The notes: a model not told the origin generated them from the sequence alone. A stretch of DNA of 64,000 nt from Robiginitalea aurantiaca (GCF_030380815.1 NZ_JAUDUY010000004.1:310001-374000); one strand, 5' to 3'. Positions 54,004 through 63,229 are shown, counted from the first letter of the stretch. Numbers and translations: made by a program.

Positions 54004-54816
54004 CTATTCCGAAAATGAATCGATAATCTGCTGGCTCACTCCTGTGGATGAAAAACCGCCATCGTGAAAGAGGTTTTGCATCGTCACCTTTCGCGTCAGA
54101 TCGGAAAACAGGGTTATCGAATAATCCGCGCATTCCGATGCCGTGGCATTCCCGAGAGGTGACATTTTTTCAGCGTAATTGATAAAAGCGTCAAAGCCTT
54201 TAACGCCCTTGCCGGCCGTTGTAGGCGTTGGTGATTGGGAAATGGTATTGACCCGCACCTTTTTCTCCGTTCCGAAGAAATACCCGAAGCTCCGGGCGAT
54301 AGACTCAAGGTAGGCCTTATTATCGGCCATATCATTGTAATCCGGAAACGTCCTTTGAGCCGCCATATAGGTCAGCGCTAAAATACTCCCCCATTCGCTC
54401 ATCGCATCTGCCTTATACAGGGTCTGCATCACCTTGTGGAAGGACAATGCCGAAACATCCCATCCTTTAGCGGTCCAGTCGTATTTCTGATCCGTGTATT
54501 CCCTGCCCTTCCTTACATTAACGGACATTCCTATGGAATGCAGTACAAAATCGATCTTTCCACCCAGGATTTCCATGGATTTGGAGACCAGCGCCTCAAG
54601 ATCTGCTTCGTCTGTGGCATCTGCAGGAATTATTTCCGATCCTGTTTTTGCGGCGAGCTCATTGATCTTACCCATGCGCATGGCAATTGGCGCATTTGTT
54701 AAAACAAAAGTAGCACCCTCCTCGTGAGCGCGCTCGGCTGTTTTCCAGGCGATCGAGAGTTCGTCCAATGCTCCAAAAATAATACCTCTTTTTCCCTTCA
54801 GTAAGTTATGACCCAT
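54004..54816 (-). CDS. fabI: Enoyl-ACP reductase FabI
   Basis: NADH-dependent enoyl-ACP reductase, the last step of each fatty-acid elongation round. The 270-residue divergent SDR has GIIFGALDELSIAWKTAE near the N-terminus, the VLHSIGMS segment, the catalytic tyrosines in LALTYMAAQRTFPDYNDM, the lysine that follows (MADNKAYLE), and VNTISQSPTPT. It lies between its own terminator and a consensus -7 box, so it is probably a single-gene transcript. Confidence 0.95.
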   Translation of the reverse strand: MGHNLLKGKRGIIFGALDELSIAWKTAERAHEEGATFVLTNAPIAMRMGKINELAAKTGSEIIPADATDEADLEALVSKSMEILGGKIDFVLHSIGMSVNVRKGREYTDQKYDWTAKGWDVSALSFHKVMQTLYKADAMSEWGSILALTYMAAQRTFPDYNDMADNKAYLESIARSFGYFFGTEKKVRVNTISQSPTPTTAGKGVKGFDAFINYAEKMSPLGNATASECADYSITLFSDLTRKVTMQNLFHDGGFSSTGVSQQIIDSFSE

Positions 54817-54840
54817 GCTGTTATTTTAAATTATAGACAC

Positions 54841-54848
54841 CAAAGATA
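54841..54848 (-). promoter_or_regulatory. -7 box of fabI
   Basis: Minus-strand TATCTTTG matches TAnnTTTG exactly and lies 24 nt before the fabI ATG. No TTG is seen at the expected upstream distance. Confidence 0.55.
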
Positions 54849-54901
54849 TTAAAAAGAACATTCCAGCCCTATGAAGGGGGTACATTCTGATTCCCAAAGA
54901 C

Positions 54902-56557
54902 TCAGTTGAGCATTTCTCTGGCGTGGGAGATCGCAGTCTCCGTAATTTCACTCCCTCCCAGCATCTGGGCGAGTTCATGCAAGCGCTCCTGTTGACTCAG
55001 TTGTTTCATCCGGGTCTGCGTCCGGTCTTCTTCGTCTTCCTTATAGACCTTAAACTGTTGTTGTCCCCTCGAGGCCACCTGAGGCAAATGGGTGATTGCA
55101 AAGATTTGCATATGCCGGGACATCTGTTCCATCATTTCAGCCATACGGGCGGAAACATCACCCGAAACACCTGTGTCGATCTCATCGAACATCATGGTTG
55201 GCAGAGGTTCGTAGGAAGCCAGTATCGCCTTGATAGTTAGCATAATACGAGAGAGCTCACCCCCGGAGGCTGTTTTTTTAAGGGGACCGTACTTCCCACC
55301 TTTGTTGGCCGTGAATTTAAGTTCCAGTACGTCCCGCCCGCTGCGCCCAAAATCTGCTTTCTCAAGCAGTTCCCAGACAAAGGAAGCATTCGGCATCCCC
55401 AATCCAGAAAGGTGCCGGCGCAGTTCGCTTACAAAATTGGGAAGAACCTCCATGCGTTTTTCCCTTATCGTGTCTGCAAGTACAGCCAGGTTTGTTTCCA
55501 GATTTTCCAGAACGAGCTCCTGCTTCTGAATTTCCGCGTCGAGATCCAAGGTCTGATCAACCTTTAACCTGAGGGCTTCCCGCATGGCAATAAGGTCATC
55601 CACCTGACCAACGCTGTGTTTTTTCTGAAGGTTGTGAAGGAGTTCCAGGCGGGAACTCAATATTCCCAGGCGGGCCGGATCTGCCACCTGTCGATCCAGC
55701 AGGCCGTTTACCTCTTCTGAGATATCGTCGGATTCGATATACAGGGATTTAATCCGTTCCTGCAACGCCATGTAATCCGGGCCAAATGAGCTGAGTTTTC
55801 CCATAAGCTGGTTCAGTTGCCCCTGAACCGCCAGCAAGCCATATTGCTCCTCCTGGAAAAGTTGCTGGGCATTTTCGAGCGTTTCCCGGATCAGCTCAGC
55901 ATTGCTCAGTTCGGCATATTCCGCTTCCAGCCCCGCCTGCATCCCGATTACCAAATCAGCTTTGTCCAGTTCGGCAAGGAGGAATTCATTGTAGTCCTGT
56001 TCCCGGAAAGCCTCTTCCTGCTGTTTTTTGAGCAATTCCAGTTCCTTGCGGGTTTTTAGCATTAATTCCCGATCCGCAGTGTAGCGATTCAGTAATTCAG
56101 AATTACCGGCAAGGGCATCCACCACGTGCAACTGAAAATCCTGGTCTGTAAGTTCGAGCGTCTGATGCTGAGAATGCACATCGATCAGGTGACTCCCAAG
56201 ACCGGAAAGGACATCCAGGGTTACCGGACTATCGTTAACAAAAGCCCTGGATTTGCCACTTGGCTGGATTTCCCTCCTCAATATTGTCAGGGGGTCATAG
56301 TCCAGGTCGTGATGCGTGAAATAGGTTTTAAGGGCGGGATACCTGTCAAGGGCAAACTCGGCTTCAACCACACATTTGAGTTCCTGATCCCGAAGCGCAG
56401 ACCGGTCAGCCCGCTTCCCGAGCACCAGTCCCAAACTCTCAAGCAGAATGGATTTTCCAGCTCCGGTTTCCCCTGTAATTGTGGTAAACCCTTCCTGAAA
56501 ACGCACCTGAAGATCCTCGATCAGGGCGTAATTTTTTATGGATAGTCGTATAAGCAC
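54902..56557 (-). CDS. recN: DNA repair protein RecN
   Basis: SMC-like ATPase acting early in double-strand-break repair. The 551 residues begin with the ABC half containing Walker A TGETGAGKSILLE (about 30-42), continue through a long coiled coil (about 150-370) and end with the signature LKKTASGGELSRIMLTIKA and Walker B PTMMFDEIDTGVSGD. The start codon is GTG at 56557. It ends the bamD-rpoZ-coaBC-porD-recN block, 58 bp after porD. Confidence 0.96.
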   Translation of the reverse strand: MLIRLSIKNYALIEDLQVRFQEGFTTITGETGAGKSILLESLGLVLGKRADRSALRDQELKCVVEAEFALDRYPALKTYFTHHDLDYDPLTILRREIQPSGKSRAFVNDSPVTLDVLSGLGSHLIDVHSQHQTLELTDQDFQLHVVDALAGNSELLNRYTADRELMLKTRKELELLKKQQEEAFREQDYNEFLLAELDKADLVIGMQAGLEAEYAELSNAELIRETLENAQQLFQEEQYGLLAVQGQLNQLMGKLSSFGPDYMALQERIKSLYIESDDISEEVNGLLDRQVADPARLGILSSRLELLHNLQKKHSVGQVDDLIAMREALRLKVDQTLDLDAEIQKQELVLENLETNLAVLADTIREKRMEVLPNFVSELRRHLSGLGMPNASFVWELLEKADFGRSGRDVLELKFTANKGGKYGPLKKTASGGELSRIMLTIKAILASYEPLPTMMFDEIDTGVSGDVSARMAEMMEQMSRHMQIFAITHLPQVASRGQQQFKVYKEDEEDRTQTRMKQLSQQERLHELAQMLGGSEITETAISHAREMLN

Positions 56558-56615
56558 GTAAGCAACAGTTTTATCAACTGTAAAGATAAAGCTTCAGACC
56601 GCAAAAAAAATGGTG

Positions 56616-57527
56616 CTAATAAGTAATTTGATTCCAGGTGCTCGCGTAGAAGGGAGCGACCTTGTTCAGGGTCTCCTTTAACTGGACGATGTCCACTTTG
56701 GGGCCATCCGAAAAGATATTCTGTATTTCTTCCGACTTGGCATCGAAGAACGTCTGGATCAGGAATGCATTGGGCCGTCTCTGGATCAGCGTTTCAAATA
56801 GGCGAAGTGAGCCTGCAATAATCTGTTTCCCCGTACTGTTATTATCGGCCATGATGTCCAGGCCTTTCCGGTGATAATTGTAGAGGGCAATCCTGTATTC
56901 CCTGAAGGTATTGGAGAGCAGGTTGTCTACCAGTTGGAAACGGCTTCGGTTATTCGAAGCGGTTTGTCCCCATCCCGGAGCATTAATCCCCTGGGCCTGG
57001 GTGACTATACCCTGGGCGATCTTATAATACTCTGTTCCCCCTTCGAGTTCAAAGGTATCCGCATCCAACCCGAGCATGATGTAAACGTAGTAGGCAATAA
57101 CACCTACCAGATTGGAGTCGAGAATGTTTTCATTGAATACCAAAGGCTGAAATTCGATGTATTCAAAGTTAAACTGGTCGTCCTTGTAGTTAAAAACCGG
57201 GGTTTGATAGCTCGTGTTATATACAGGTCTGGAGGACTGCACTTGTATATTGGCCTGAAATCGGCTCGATTCGAAATTGGTAACGGTGATGAAAATGCGA
57301 CAGTCCAGTCGTTCATTCTCCTGGACTACCCTTCTGGTCCACCGTGTTTTATTGACAAATTCCAACAGCGAACGCTCGAGGGTTGCGAAAACTTGCTGGT
57401 TCGTCTGGGAAACCTGGTCCGAATTCACCGTAACAGTGCAATTGAGTTCCTGTCCCCGCACGGTCAGGAGCATAAGAAATCCGGCTATAAAAAGCAGGTT
57501 AGTTCTCAAGGCGTTTGTGAATTTCAT
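56616..57527 (-). CDS. porD: Type IX secretion protein PorD (DUF4835)
   Basis: A 303-residue exported protein with a signal peptide (about 1-25, cleaved before QELNCTV). QELNCTVTVNSDQVS, the NFESSRFQANIQVQSSRPVYN segment (named by ends) and YYVYIMLGLDADTFELEGG identify the DUF4835/PorD family, which is needed for type IX secretion in Porphyromonas and Flavobacterium. The exact role is unknown. It overlaps coaBC by 29 bp, and this gene order is conserved in Bacteroidota. Confidence 0.9.
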   Translation of the reverse strand: MKFTNALRTNLLFIAGFLMLLTVRGQELNCTVTVNSDQVSQTNQQVFATLERSLLEFVNKTRWTRRVVQENERLDCRIFITVTNFESSRFQANIQVQSSRPVYNTSYQTPVFNYKDDQFNFEYIEFQPLVFNENILDSNLVGVIAYYVYIMLGLDADTFELEGGTEYYKIAQGIVTQAQGINAPGWGQTASNNRSRFQLVDNLLSNTFREYRIALYNYHRKGLDIMADNNSTGKQIIAGSLRLFETLIQRRPNAFLIQTFFDAKSEEIQNIFSDGPKVDIVQLKETLNKVAPFYASTWNQITY

Positions 57528-58704
57528 GTAGGATATCCCTGGCCACCTCGGCCTTAGTTTTTAATTCAAACGGTGTTATCTCTAAATTCTTGTCTATAAA
57601 GGTGACTTTGTTTGTGCTGGAGCCAAAGCCAGCCCCAGGATCCCGCAAGGAATTCAGGACGATGGCATCGAGGTGTTTCTCATGTAATTTTTTCCTGGCG
57701 TATTCCAGTTCCTTTTCCGTCTCCAGGGCGAAGCCCACCAGATATTGTTGTTTTTTAAGCTTTCCCAGGGAAGCGATGATATCCGGATTTTTGACCAGAC
57801 TCAGTGTAATGGAGTCCCCAGACTTCTTTATTTTCTCCGTGGCCTGATTCTCAGGTCTGTAATCTGCTACAGCTGCTGCGCCTATTACAATGTCCGCCTC
57901 AGGGAAAAAGCGGTGCGCCTCAGCATGCATTTCAGCGGCAGAGGTAACGCGGATTACCCGGACTTCGGGATCCGAACATTCAAGAGCTGTCGGCCCACTG
58001 ATCAGCGTAACTTCTGCCCCCATGGCTGCGGCAGCTTCAGCAAGGGCATATCCCATCTTACCACTTGAATGATTCCCGATGTACCGCACAGGATCAATGG
58101 CTTCGTAAGTAGGCCCGGCCGTTATCATAATTCGCTTCCCTTCAAAGGGTCTTCCTGCGCGTAACCATTCATTCAGATGGCCCACTATAGTTTCGGGTTC
58201 TGCCATCCTCCCCTCTCCGACCAGACCACTGGCGAGTTCTCCTGACTCCGCCGGGATGATTTGATTGCCGAATCCGCCCAGGATTTCCAGAGATTTGCGG
58301 GTCGATGGATGCCGGTACATATCCAGGTCCATCGCAGGTGCTACAAAAACGGGGCACTTGGCAGACAGATAAATCGCAAGGAGCAGATTATCACAGCTTC
58401 CAGATGCCATTTTTGAAAGGGTGTTCGCCGTGGCCGGTGCAATAAGCATAAGGTCTGCCCACAAGCCGAGATCCACATGATTGTTCCAGTCTACAGCTCC
58501 ATCTTCCTGGTCTGTAAAACTGGTGAGCACCTTATTTTTCGAAAGGGTAGCCAGGGTAAGGGGGGAAACAAAATCGGCCGAGGCAGGGGTCATAACAATA
58601 CGAACCTCTGCGCCGGCCTTGATCAGTAATCTGGTGAGAAATGTGGTTTTATAAGCAGCAATTCCCCCGGTAATACCCAAAAGAATTCGCTTGGAAGCCA
58701 ACAT
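57499..58704 (-). CDS. coaBC: Bifunctional phosphopantothenoylcysteine synthetase/decarboxylase
   Basis: Two steps of coenzyme A synthesis in one protein (401 residues). The N-terminal CoaC flavoprotein (about 1-180) has ILLGITGGIAAYKT, the MASGSCDNLL motif with the active-site cysteine, and PAMDLDMYRHP. The C-terminal CoaB part (about 188-400) begins MITAGPTYEAIDPVRYIGN, with SSGKMGYALAEAA and FALETEKELEYARKKL, named as visible segments. rpoZ ends 1 bp upstream. Confidence 0.96.
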   Translation of the reverse strand: MLASKRILLGITGGIAAYKTTFLTRLLIKAGAEVRIVMTPASADFVSPLTLATLSKNKVLTSFTDQEDGAVDWNNHVDLGLWADLMLIAPATANTLSKMASGSCDNLLLAIYLSAKCPVFVAPAMDLDMYRHPSTRKSLEILGGFGNQIIPAESGELASGLVGEGRMAEPETIVGHLNEWLRAGRPFEGKRIMITAGPTYEAIDPVRYIGNHSSGKMGYALAEAAAAMGAEVTLISGPTALECSDPEVRVIRVTSAAEMHAEAHRFFPEADIVIGAAAVADYRPENQATEKIKKSGDSITLSLVKNPDIIASLGKLKKQQYLVGFALETEKELEYARKKLHEKHLDAIVLNSLRDPGAGFGSSTNKVTFIDKNLEITPFELKTKAEVARDILHEIHKRLEN

Positions 58705-58705
58705 C

Positions 58706-59035
58706 TTATTCAGGGTCTTTCTCTGTATTCCTATAGTAGATTTTATCTTCCAACCACTCCTGTATAGCCAGGGCGTGGGGCTTGGGTAGTTTTTCGTAAA
58801 ACTTGGATACTTCTATTTGTTCCTTGTTTTCAAAAACTTCTTCGAGGCTGTCACTATAGGTCGCAAACTCTTCCAGTTTCTCGAGCAATTCCTTTTTGAT
58901 ATCGGCATTGATCTGGGAGGCGCGTTTGGCGACTATAGAAATAGATTCGTAGATATTATCCGTCTTGTCGTCAAATTCAAGTCTGTTAATTGTTACCGTG
59001 GTAATCGGTGCTTGTGAATTCTTAAGGTCGTTCAT
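58706..59035 (-). CDS. rpoZ: RNA polymerase omega subunit, Bacteroidota type
   Basis: A 109-residue protein recognised as the Bacteroidota omega-like subunit by the sequence NIYESISIVAKRASQIN (the conserved A-R-A-x-Q-I of omega appears as AKRASQIN) and by its position between bamD and coaBC. The C-terminal part is helical and acidic. It helps assemble the beta' subunit. The start MNDLKNS was preferred over a Met two codons earlier that overlaps bamD; the bamD stop lies 2 bp upstream. Confidence 0.87.
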   Translation of the reverse strand: MNDLKNSQAPITTVTINRLEFDDKTDNIYESISIVAKRASQINADIKKELLEKLEEFATYSDSLEEVFENKEQIEVSKFYEKLPKPHALAIQEWLEDKIYYRNTEKDPE

Positions 59036-59037
59036 AT

Positions 59038-59880
59038 TCATTTTGCCAACTTTTCTAGTTCTGTATATTTACTGAGTTCTTCCTGAAGTACTTCGTATAA
59101 CTTCTCCGCATCGTCTGAAAACTCAGTCTCGGGATAGCTTCGCATCAGGTTTTCGTAGGCCACAAGGGCTTCATCGAGTCTTTCCTTCCGCTTTCTGAAA
59201 GTACTGTTTACCGCAAGATTAACGGTAGCTCTGAATTTTTGAAACAGCGCTTCTTCTCTGTAAATGGATCCGGGATGGTCATTTACAAAATTATCGAGAG
59301 AGGAAATCGCAGACAAGTTGTAATCCAGGACATAGTATTCACCCAGTTTTACAAACTGTTTCGCTATTTCAAAAGCTTTCTTTTCTTTTTTTGTCGTGAG
59401 CTCCTGGGCCATCGCATTTGCTTCGGGCAGGTTCTCAGATTCCGGGTATGCGTTAATGAATAACTGCAGCTTGGTAAGGGCTTTATCGGTATCCGTTTGG
59501 TCCAGCGAATATCTGGGAGAGAGCATGTAATAACTCTTGGCCCCAAGAAAGGCCGCTTCAGGTGCCTTATCACTCCTGGGGTACGATTTTAGAAAACGCT
59601 CGAACTGGTATCCGGCGAAATTGTAATCCCCGATCTGGTAATAGCTGTCCGCCAGAAAAAACATTACCCGCTCTCCCTGAGGTTTTCCGACAAATTGGGG
59701 TGCAATGGCTTCAAACAGCCTGTTGGCCTTTTTGTAATCCCCTTCGTCATACATTTTCTGGGCGTACTCGTATCTCCTTGAGACGTCCGTATCCTTGAGG
59801 GCCTTCTGGTATTCGCTACACGAGAAGACGACCAGTCCGAAGAAGAGGATAACACTGTATCGGGCTATTTTCCAAAACAT
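59038..59880 (-). CDS. bamD: Outer membrane assembly lipoprotein BamD
   Basis: Lipoprotein of the BAM complex that inserts beta-barrel proteins into the outer membrane. Lipobox VVFSC puts the lipid anchor at about Cys21. The 280 residues contain five TPR-like pairs, starting RRYEYAQKMYDEGDYKKANRLF (named by ends), then MFFLADSYYQIGDYNFAGYQF and APEAAFLGAKSYYMLSP. It heads the block bamD-rpoZ-coaBC-porD-recN. Its ATG lies 4 nt from a perfect -7 box. Confidence 0.94.
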   Translation of the reverse strand: MFWKIARYSVILFFGLVVFSCSEYQKALKDTDVSRRYEYAQKMYDEGDYKKANRLFEAIAPQFVGKPQGERVMFFLADSYYQIGDYNFAGYQFERFLKSYPRSDKAPEAAFLGAKSYYMLSPRYSLDQTDTDKALTKLQLFINAYPESENLPEANAMAQELTTKKEKKAFEIAKQFVKLGEYYVLDYNLSAISSLDNFVNDHPGSIYREEALFQKFRATVNLAVNSTFRKRKERLDEALVAYENLMRSYPETEFSDDAEKLYEVLQEELSKYTELEKLAK

Positions 59881-59884
59881 TGGG

Positions 59885-59892
59885 CAAAAGTA
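59885..59892 (-). promoter_or_regulatory. -7 box of bamD, 4 nt from the ATG
   Basis: Minus-strand TACTTTTG matches TAnnTTTG exactly; CCCA follows and then the bamD ATG at 59880. The spacing equals that at smpB and at the SRP RNA start. No -33 TTG is seen at the usual distance. Confidence 0.55.
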
Positions 59893-59986
59893 GGTATAAT
59901 TACCGGAATATGAAATCTGAATTGAGTACGAAATATAGGCCAGTAACCGTATAAGTCGCCACTATTTGATTTTACTTTAACATCTC

Positions 59987-60877
59987 TCAACGTCCGGGCA
60001 GCTCATTCTTTAAAAAATCTTCAATGGCCCTGACCAGGTCTTCAGATGGAGCGACCAGTGGCAGGCGCACCCTTGCGCTGCCTATTCCCCGTGTTTTGAG
60101 TAAGCCTTTAATACCAGCCGGATTTCCCTCCCGGAAAAGCATTTCGACCAAAGGCGCTAACTGAGAATGCAATCCCAGGGCTGCTTCAGATTCCCCTGAC
60201 CGGGCTTTGCGTATCATCTCCGAGAAAACACCTGGAATACCCTGGCCGAGGACTGAAATAACCCCTGCACCGCCCTTGAGGATTACGGGCACTGCTGTGA
60301 GATCGTCCCCTGAAATCACCATAAAACCTTCTGGAGCGTTCTCCAAAAGATGGCTGATTTGTGCCAAATCGCCGCTTGCCTCCTTTATTCCGATGATGTT
60401 ATCGCATTCCTCTGCCAATCTGATTGCGGTCTCCGGAAGGACATTGCTTCCGGTGCGGGAGGGAACATTATAGAGGATCAGCGGAAGCGTACTCGCCTTT
60501 GCCAGCGCCTTGAAATGCCGATAAATCCCCTCTTGAGTAGGGCGATTGTAATAAGGTGATACAGAGAGGATTGCGCTATATCCCTGAAGGTCTTTTGTTT
60601 TAATTTCCTCTACCAGGGCACGGGTATTATTTCCGCCAATACCCACTACCAGCGGGATACGTCCTGCTGCAGCCCTGGCCACAGTACGCATTACATCCTT
60701 TTTCTCCTCCTTGTCCAGGGTGGCCGACTCAGCTGTGGTTCCCAGTACGACCAGATAATCCACACCTCCTTCAATTACGTATTCTACGAGGTGCCGAAGG
60801 GCTTTATGGTCTACTTGTAGATCGGATGTAAAAGGGGTTACCAATGCAACACCCGTACCTGTGAAATGCGTGTTCAT
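59987..60877 (-). CDS. dapA: 4-hydroxy-tetrahydrodipicolinate synthase
   Basis: Condenses pyruvate with aspartate semialdehyde to start the lysine/diaminopimelate branch. The 296-residue barrel has GTGVALVTPF, LGTTAESATL, the catalytic Tyr in SPYYNRPTQEG, and the Schiff-base lysine in IIGIKEASGDL, followed by VISGDD. Its start overlaps the upstream DUF6913-like gene by 4 nt (ATGA). Confidence 0.96.
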   Translation of the reverse strand: MNTHFTGTGVALVTPFTSDLQVDHKALRHLVEYVIEGGVDYLVVLGTTAESATLDKEEKKDVMRTVARAAAGRIPLVVGIGGNNTRALVEEIKTKDLQGYSAILSVSPYYNRPTQEGIYRHFKALAKASTLPLILYNVPSRTGSNVLPETAIRLAEECDNIIGIKEASGDLAQISHLLENAPEGFMVISGDDLTAVPVILKGGAGVISVLGQGIPGVFSEMIRKARSGESEAALGLHSQLAPLVEMLFREGNPAGIKGLLKTRGIGSARVRLPLVAPSEDLVRAIEDFLKNELPGR

Positions 60878-61410
60878 ACTAATTGATTAAACAACCCTAA
60901 ATACTTTTTTAGCTCTACTCTGAAGGTGTCGAAATCCGAAAGAGGACTTTGGAGTATCAGGTCGTTATACACCGGATCCACTCCTGAAAAACCAATCCTC
61001 ATTTCCGCGCGGGTCCTAATGCTCATAAGATGTAAGAGCAGTCTGGGCTGGTCAAAATAATTGATAAGCAAATCGTAGTCCCTGCTAAGGAATTCCAGGG
61101 CATAGCTGTTTTCAATAACCCCTTTCCACCCCAAATCCTTATCTGAGAAAACCGGAGTGGCATAGGGAGAGTTTTTGTCGTAATATTCCCGGTATCCGAT
61201 TATTTTTACGGTGTTGGACTTCAGGCCCAGGTCTTCGACCAGTTCAAAAAACCGATCGTCCTCCTTAAAGCTTTCGAGATCGGCAATAATACCCAGGGAA
61301 TTAATTCCTGGCTTGCGGTTAAGGGAAACCGGGGCACGTTTTAATTCCTGTTCCAGGAACTTTATTCCTGATTTGTGTTTAAATTTGTCCTTGATCCCTT
61401 TGAACACCAT
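60874..61410 (-). CDS. DUF6913-like protein next to dapA
   Basis: A 178-residue cytoplasmic protein. It has a basic N-terminus (GIKDKFKHKSGIKFLEQEL), a central alpha/beta part (SLGIIADLESFKEDDRFFEL, KIIGYREYYDKNS) and a C-terminal segment (LHLMSIRTRAEMRIGFSG, YNDLILQSPLSDFDTF). It resembles DUF6913 proteins of Flavobacteriia, judged by memory of sequence and context. The function is unknown. Overlap of 4 nt with dapA implies coupled expression. A consensus -7 box lies 19 nt upstream. Confidence 0.78.
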   Translation of the reverse strand: MVFKGIKDKFKHKSGIKFLEQELKRAPVSLNRKPGINSLGIIADLESFKEDDRFFELVEDLGLKSNTVKIIGYREYYDKNSPYATPVFSDKDLGWKGVIENSYALEFLSRDYDLLINYFDQPRLLLHLMSIRTRAEMRIGFSGVDPVYNDLILQSPLSDFDTFRVELKKYLGLFNQLV

Positions 61411-61429
61411 AACCGTTTCAGGTTTACAG

Positions 61430-61437
61430 CAAAGGTA
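61430..61437 (-). promoter_or_regulatory. -7 box of the DUF6913-dapA operon
   Basis: Minus-strand TACCTTTG, an exact TAnnTTTG match, 19 nt before the ATG at 61410. The nearest TTG on this strand is 13 bases upstream, closer than usual. Confidence 0.45.
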
Positions 61438-61474
61438 ATTGAATTCCGGCCAATAGAAAGATAGGATTTAACGG

Positions 61475-62248
61475 ATGAAGCAAATATTTTCCAAAGTTTT
61501 TGTGCTGCTAATAGTCCTCCTTGGCCTGTGGAGCTGCAAACAAAACCCTTCGGTCGGGAATGATCTGAAGGCCAGTCAAATTCTTATAGACACTACCCTG
61601 GCCACGTCCGATAGCATCAACGCTTTTATCGAACCTTATCGCAGCCATTTGAATAGCGTCCTGGATGCCCCCCTTTGTTATGCAACAGACCACATCACAA
61701 AAACGGAAGGGAAGTGGAATACGCCACTGGGCAACCTCATGGCCGACCTGATGCGGGAACGGGCCGGGGCGGTATTGCAGACCCGGGAGAACATCAAGGT
61801 GGATTTGGCCTTACATAACTTCGGAGGGATGCGGACCGCTATCGCCAAAGGGGATGTTACAGAGCGCACAGCTTTTGAGGTCATGCCCTTTGAAAACAAG
61901 CTGGTAGTCGCAGGTATTTCGGGCAAAGGAATCAAAAAAATGGTCGATTTTCTCATCGGGTCAACCCGTCCCCATCCAATTTCCGGGATGCAGATTATTC
62001 TGGATTCCAAGGGCGCTGTGAAATCGTTGAGCATAGATGGAGAACCTGTAGAGGATGAACGGATATATTATGTTGCAACCTCCGATTATCTAGTGGGTGG
62101 CGGAGATCGTATGCGTTTTTTCCAGGAGAAGGTGAGCGTTTATGATACCGGCTATAAAATCCGGAATGCCATGATTGATTATTTTAAGGCTGCCGATACG
62201 CTTCGCCCACAAATAGATAACCGCTTTATTCAACTGGATAGCCTGTGA
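61475..62248 (+). CDS. 5'-nucleotidase C-terminal-domain lipoprotein
   Basis: A 257-residue lipoprotein (lipobox LWSC, Cys at about 21) that consists only of the substrate-binding C-terminal domain of UshA-type 5'-nucleotidases: NTPLGNLMADLM, HNFGGMRTAIAKGDVT (the N-G-G-x-R-like motif), FEVMPFENKLVV, and TSDYLVGGGDRMRFF. The metallophosphatase half is the next gene, overlapping by 4 nt (ATGA). The two probably form one periplasmic enzyme. Confidence 0.92.
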   Translation: MKQIFSKVFVLLIVLLGLWSCKQNPSVGNDLKASQILIDTTLATSDSINAFIEPYRSHLNSVLDAPLCYATDHITKTEGKWNTPLGNLMADLMRERAGAVLQTRENIKVDLALHNFGGMRTAIAKGDVTERTAFEVMPFENKLVVAGISGKGIKKMVDFLIGSTRPHPISGMQIILDSKGAVKSLSIDGEPVEDERIYYVATSDYLVGGGDRMRFFQEKVSVYDTGYKIRNAMIDYFKAADTLRPQIDNRFIQLDSL

Positions 62249-63156
62249 AACGACGAAATTTCATAAAGACCGGGGTCATGGGAGGAACTGCCCTTGGATT
62301 AGGGGGTATGGCACTACAGAGTTGTCGTTTGGATACGTCAAAGCGCATCACCGTCTTACATACCAATGACGTACACAGCCATATCGATCCGTTTCCGGCT
62401 TCACATCCCCAATTCCCGAAGCTCGGAGGGGTGGCCCGCAGGGCGGCTTTGATACAATCGCTACGAGAAGAAAATCCGAATATCCTCCTGCTCGATGCGG
62501 GCGATATTTTTCAGGGCACACCCTACTTTAATTTCTATGGGGGGGAATTGGAATTCAAATTGATGAACCGGATGGGATATGACGCAGCCACTTTGGGAAA
62601 TCACGATTTTGACAATGGACTCTCGGGGTTACTGGCGCAGTTGCCAAATGCCAATTTTTCATTTCTATCGGCAAACTATGATTTTAACAATACCATCCTG
62701 GAAGGGCGTTTCAGACCCTATCAGGTCTTTGTCAGGGATGGGGTCAGAATCGGTGTTTTTGGCCTTGGAGTTAAGCTTGAAGGGCTTGTGCTTAAGGAAT
62801 TATACGGGGAAACCAAATACCTGGATCCAATAGAAATCGCACAGGATATGGCGCGGGTCCTCAGGGCGGACGAAGACTGTGATCTGGTTATCTGCCTCTC
62901 CCATCTCGGGCATGTATACGACAATCCGGATCGGGTTTGTGATCAGGTTCTTGCAGCATCAACCGAAGATATTGACCTGATTATCGGGGGGCATACCCAT
63001 ACGTTTATGGATGAGGCGGAAAGGGCGACAAACCGTTCCGGAAATCCGGTATACATTCAACAGGTGGGTTGCTACGGAGTCCGTCTGGGCCGCGTGGATT
63101 TTGAGATGCATGCCCAGGGTATCCGGAGCACCACAAGCCAGGCTTTGCGGATATGA
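62245..63156 (+). CDS. Metallophosphatase half of a 5'-nucleotidase, Tat-exported
   Basis: A 303-residue protein with a twin-arginine signal (KRRNFIK followed by a Gly/Leu hydrophobic stretch) and a cysteine after ALQS that could be lipidated. The calcineurin-like fold has the full metal-ligand set: VLHTNDVHSH, LDAGDIFQGT, LGNHDFDNG, CLSHLGH and GGHTHTF. The C-terminal substrate domain is missing here and is encoded by the preceding gene. Together they match the two halves of UshA in reversed order. It converges on ligA with 73 bp between stops. Confidence 0.93.
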   Translation: MKRRNFIKTGVMGGTALGLGGMALQSCRLDTSKRITVLHTNDVHSHIDPFPASHPQFPKLGGVARRAALIQSLREENPNILLLDAGDIFQGTPYFNFYGGELEFKLMNRMGYDAATLGNHDFDNGLSGLLAQLPNANFSFLSANYDFNNTILEGRFRPYQVFVRDGVRIGVFGLGVKLEGLVLKELYGETKYLDPIEIAQDMARVLRADEDCDLVICLSHLGHVYDNPDRVCDQVLAASTEDIDLIIGGHTHTFMDEAERATNRSGNPVYIQQVGCYGVRLGRVDFEMHAQGIRSTTSQALRI

Positions 63157-63229
63157 GATTGTGAGAAATTCATGCTTTCCCGAAAACAATTGGCTTTTTA
63201 ACCCGCCAAAAAGAGGGACATTAGATCTG

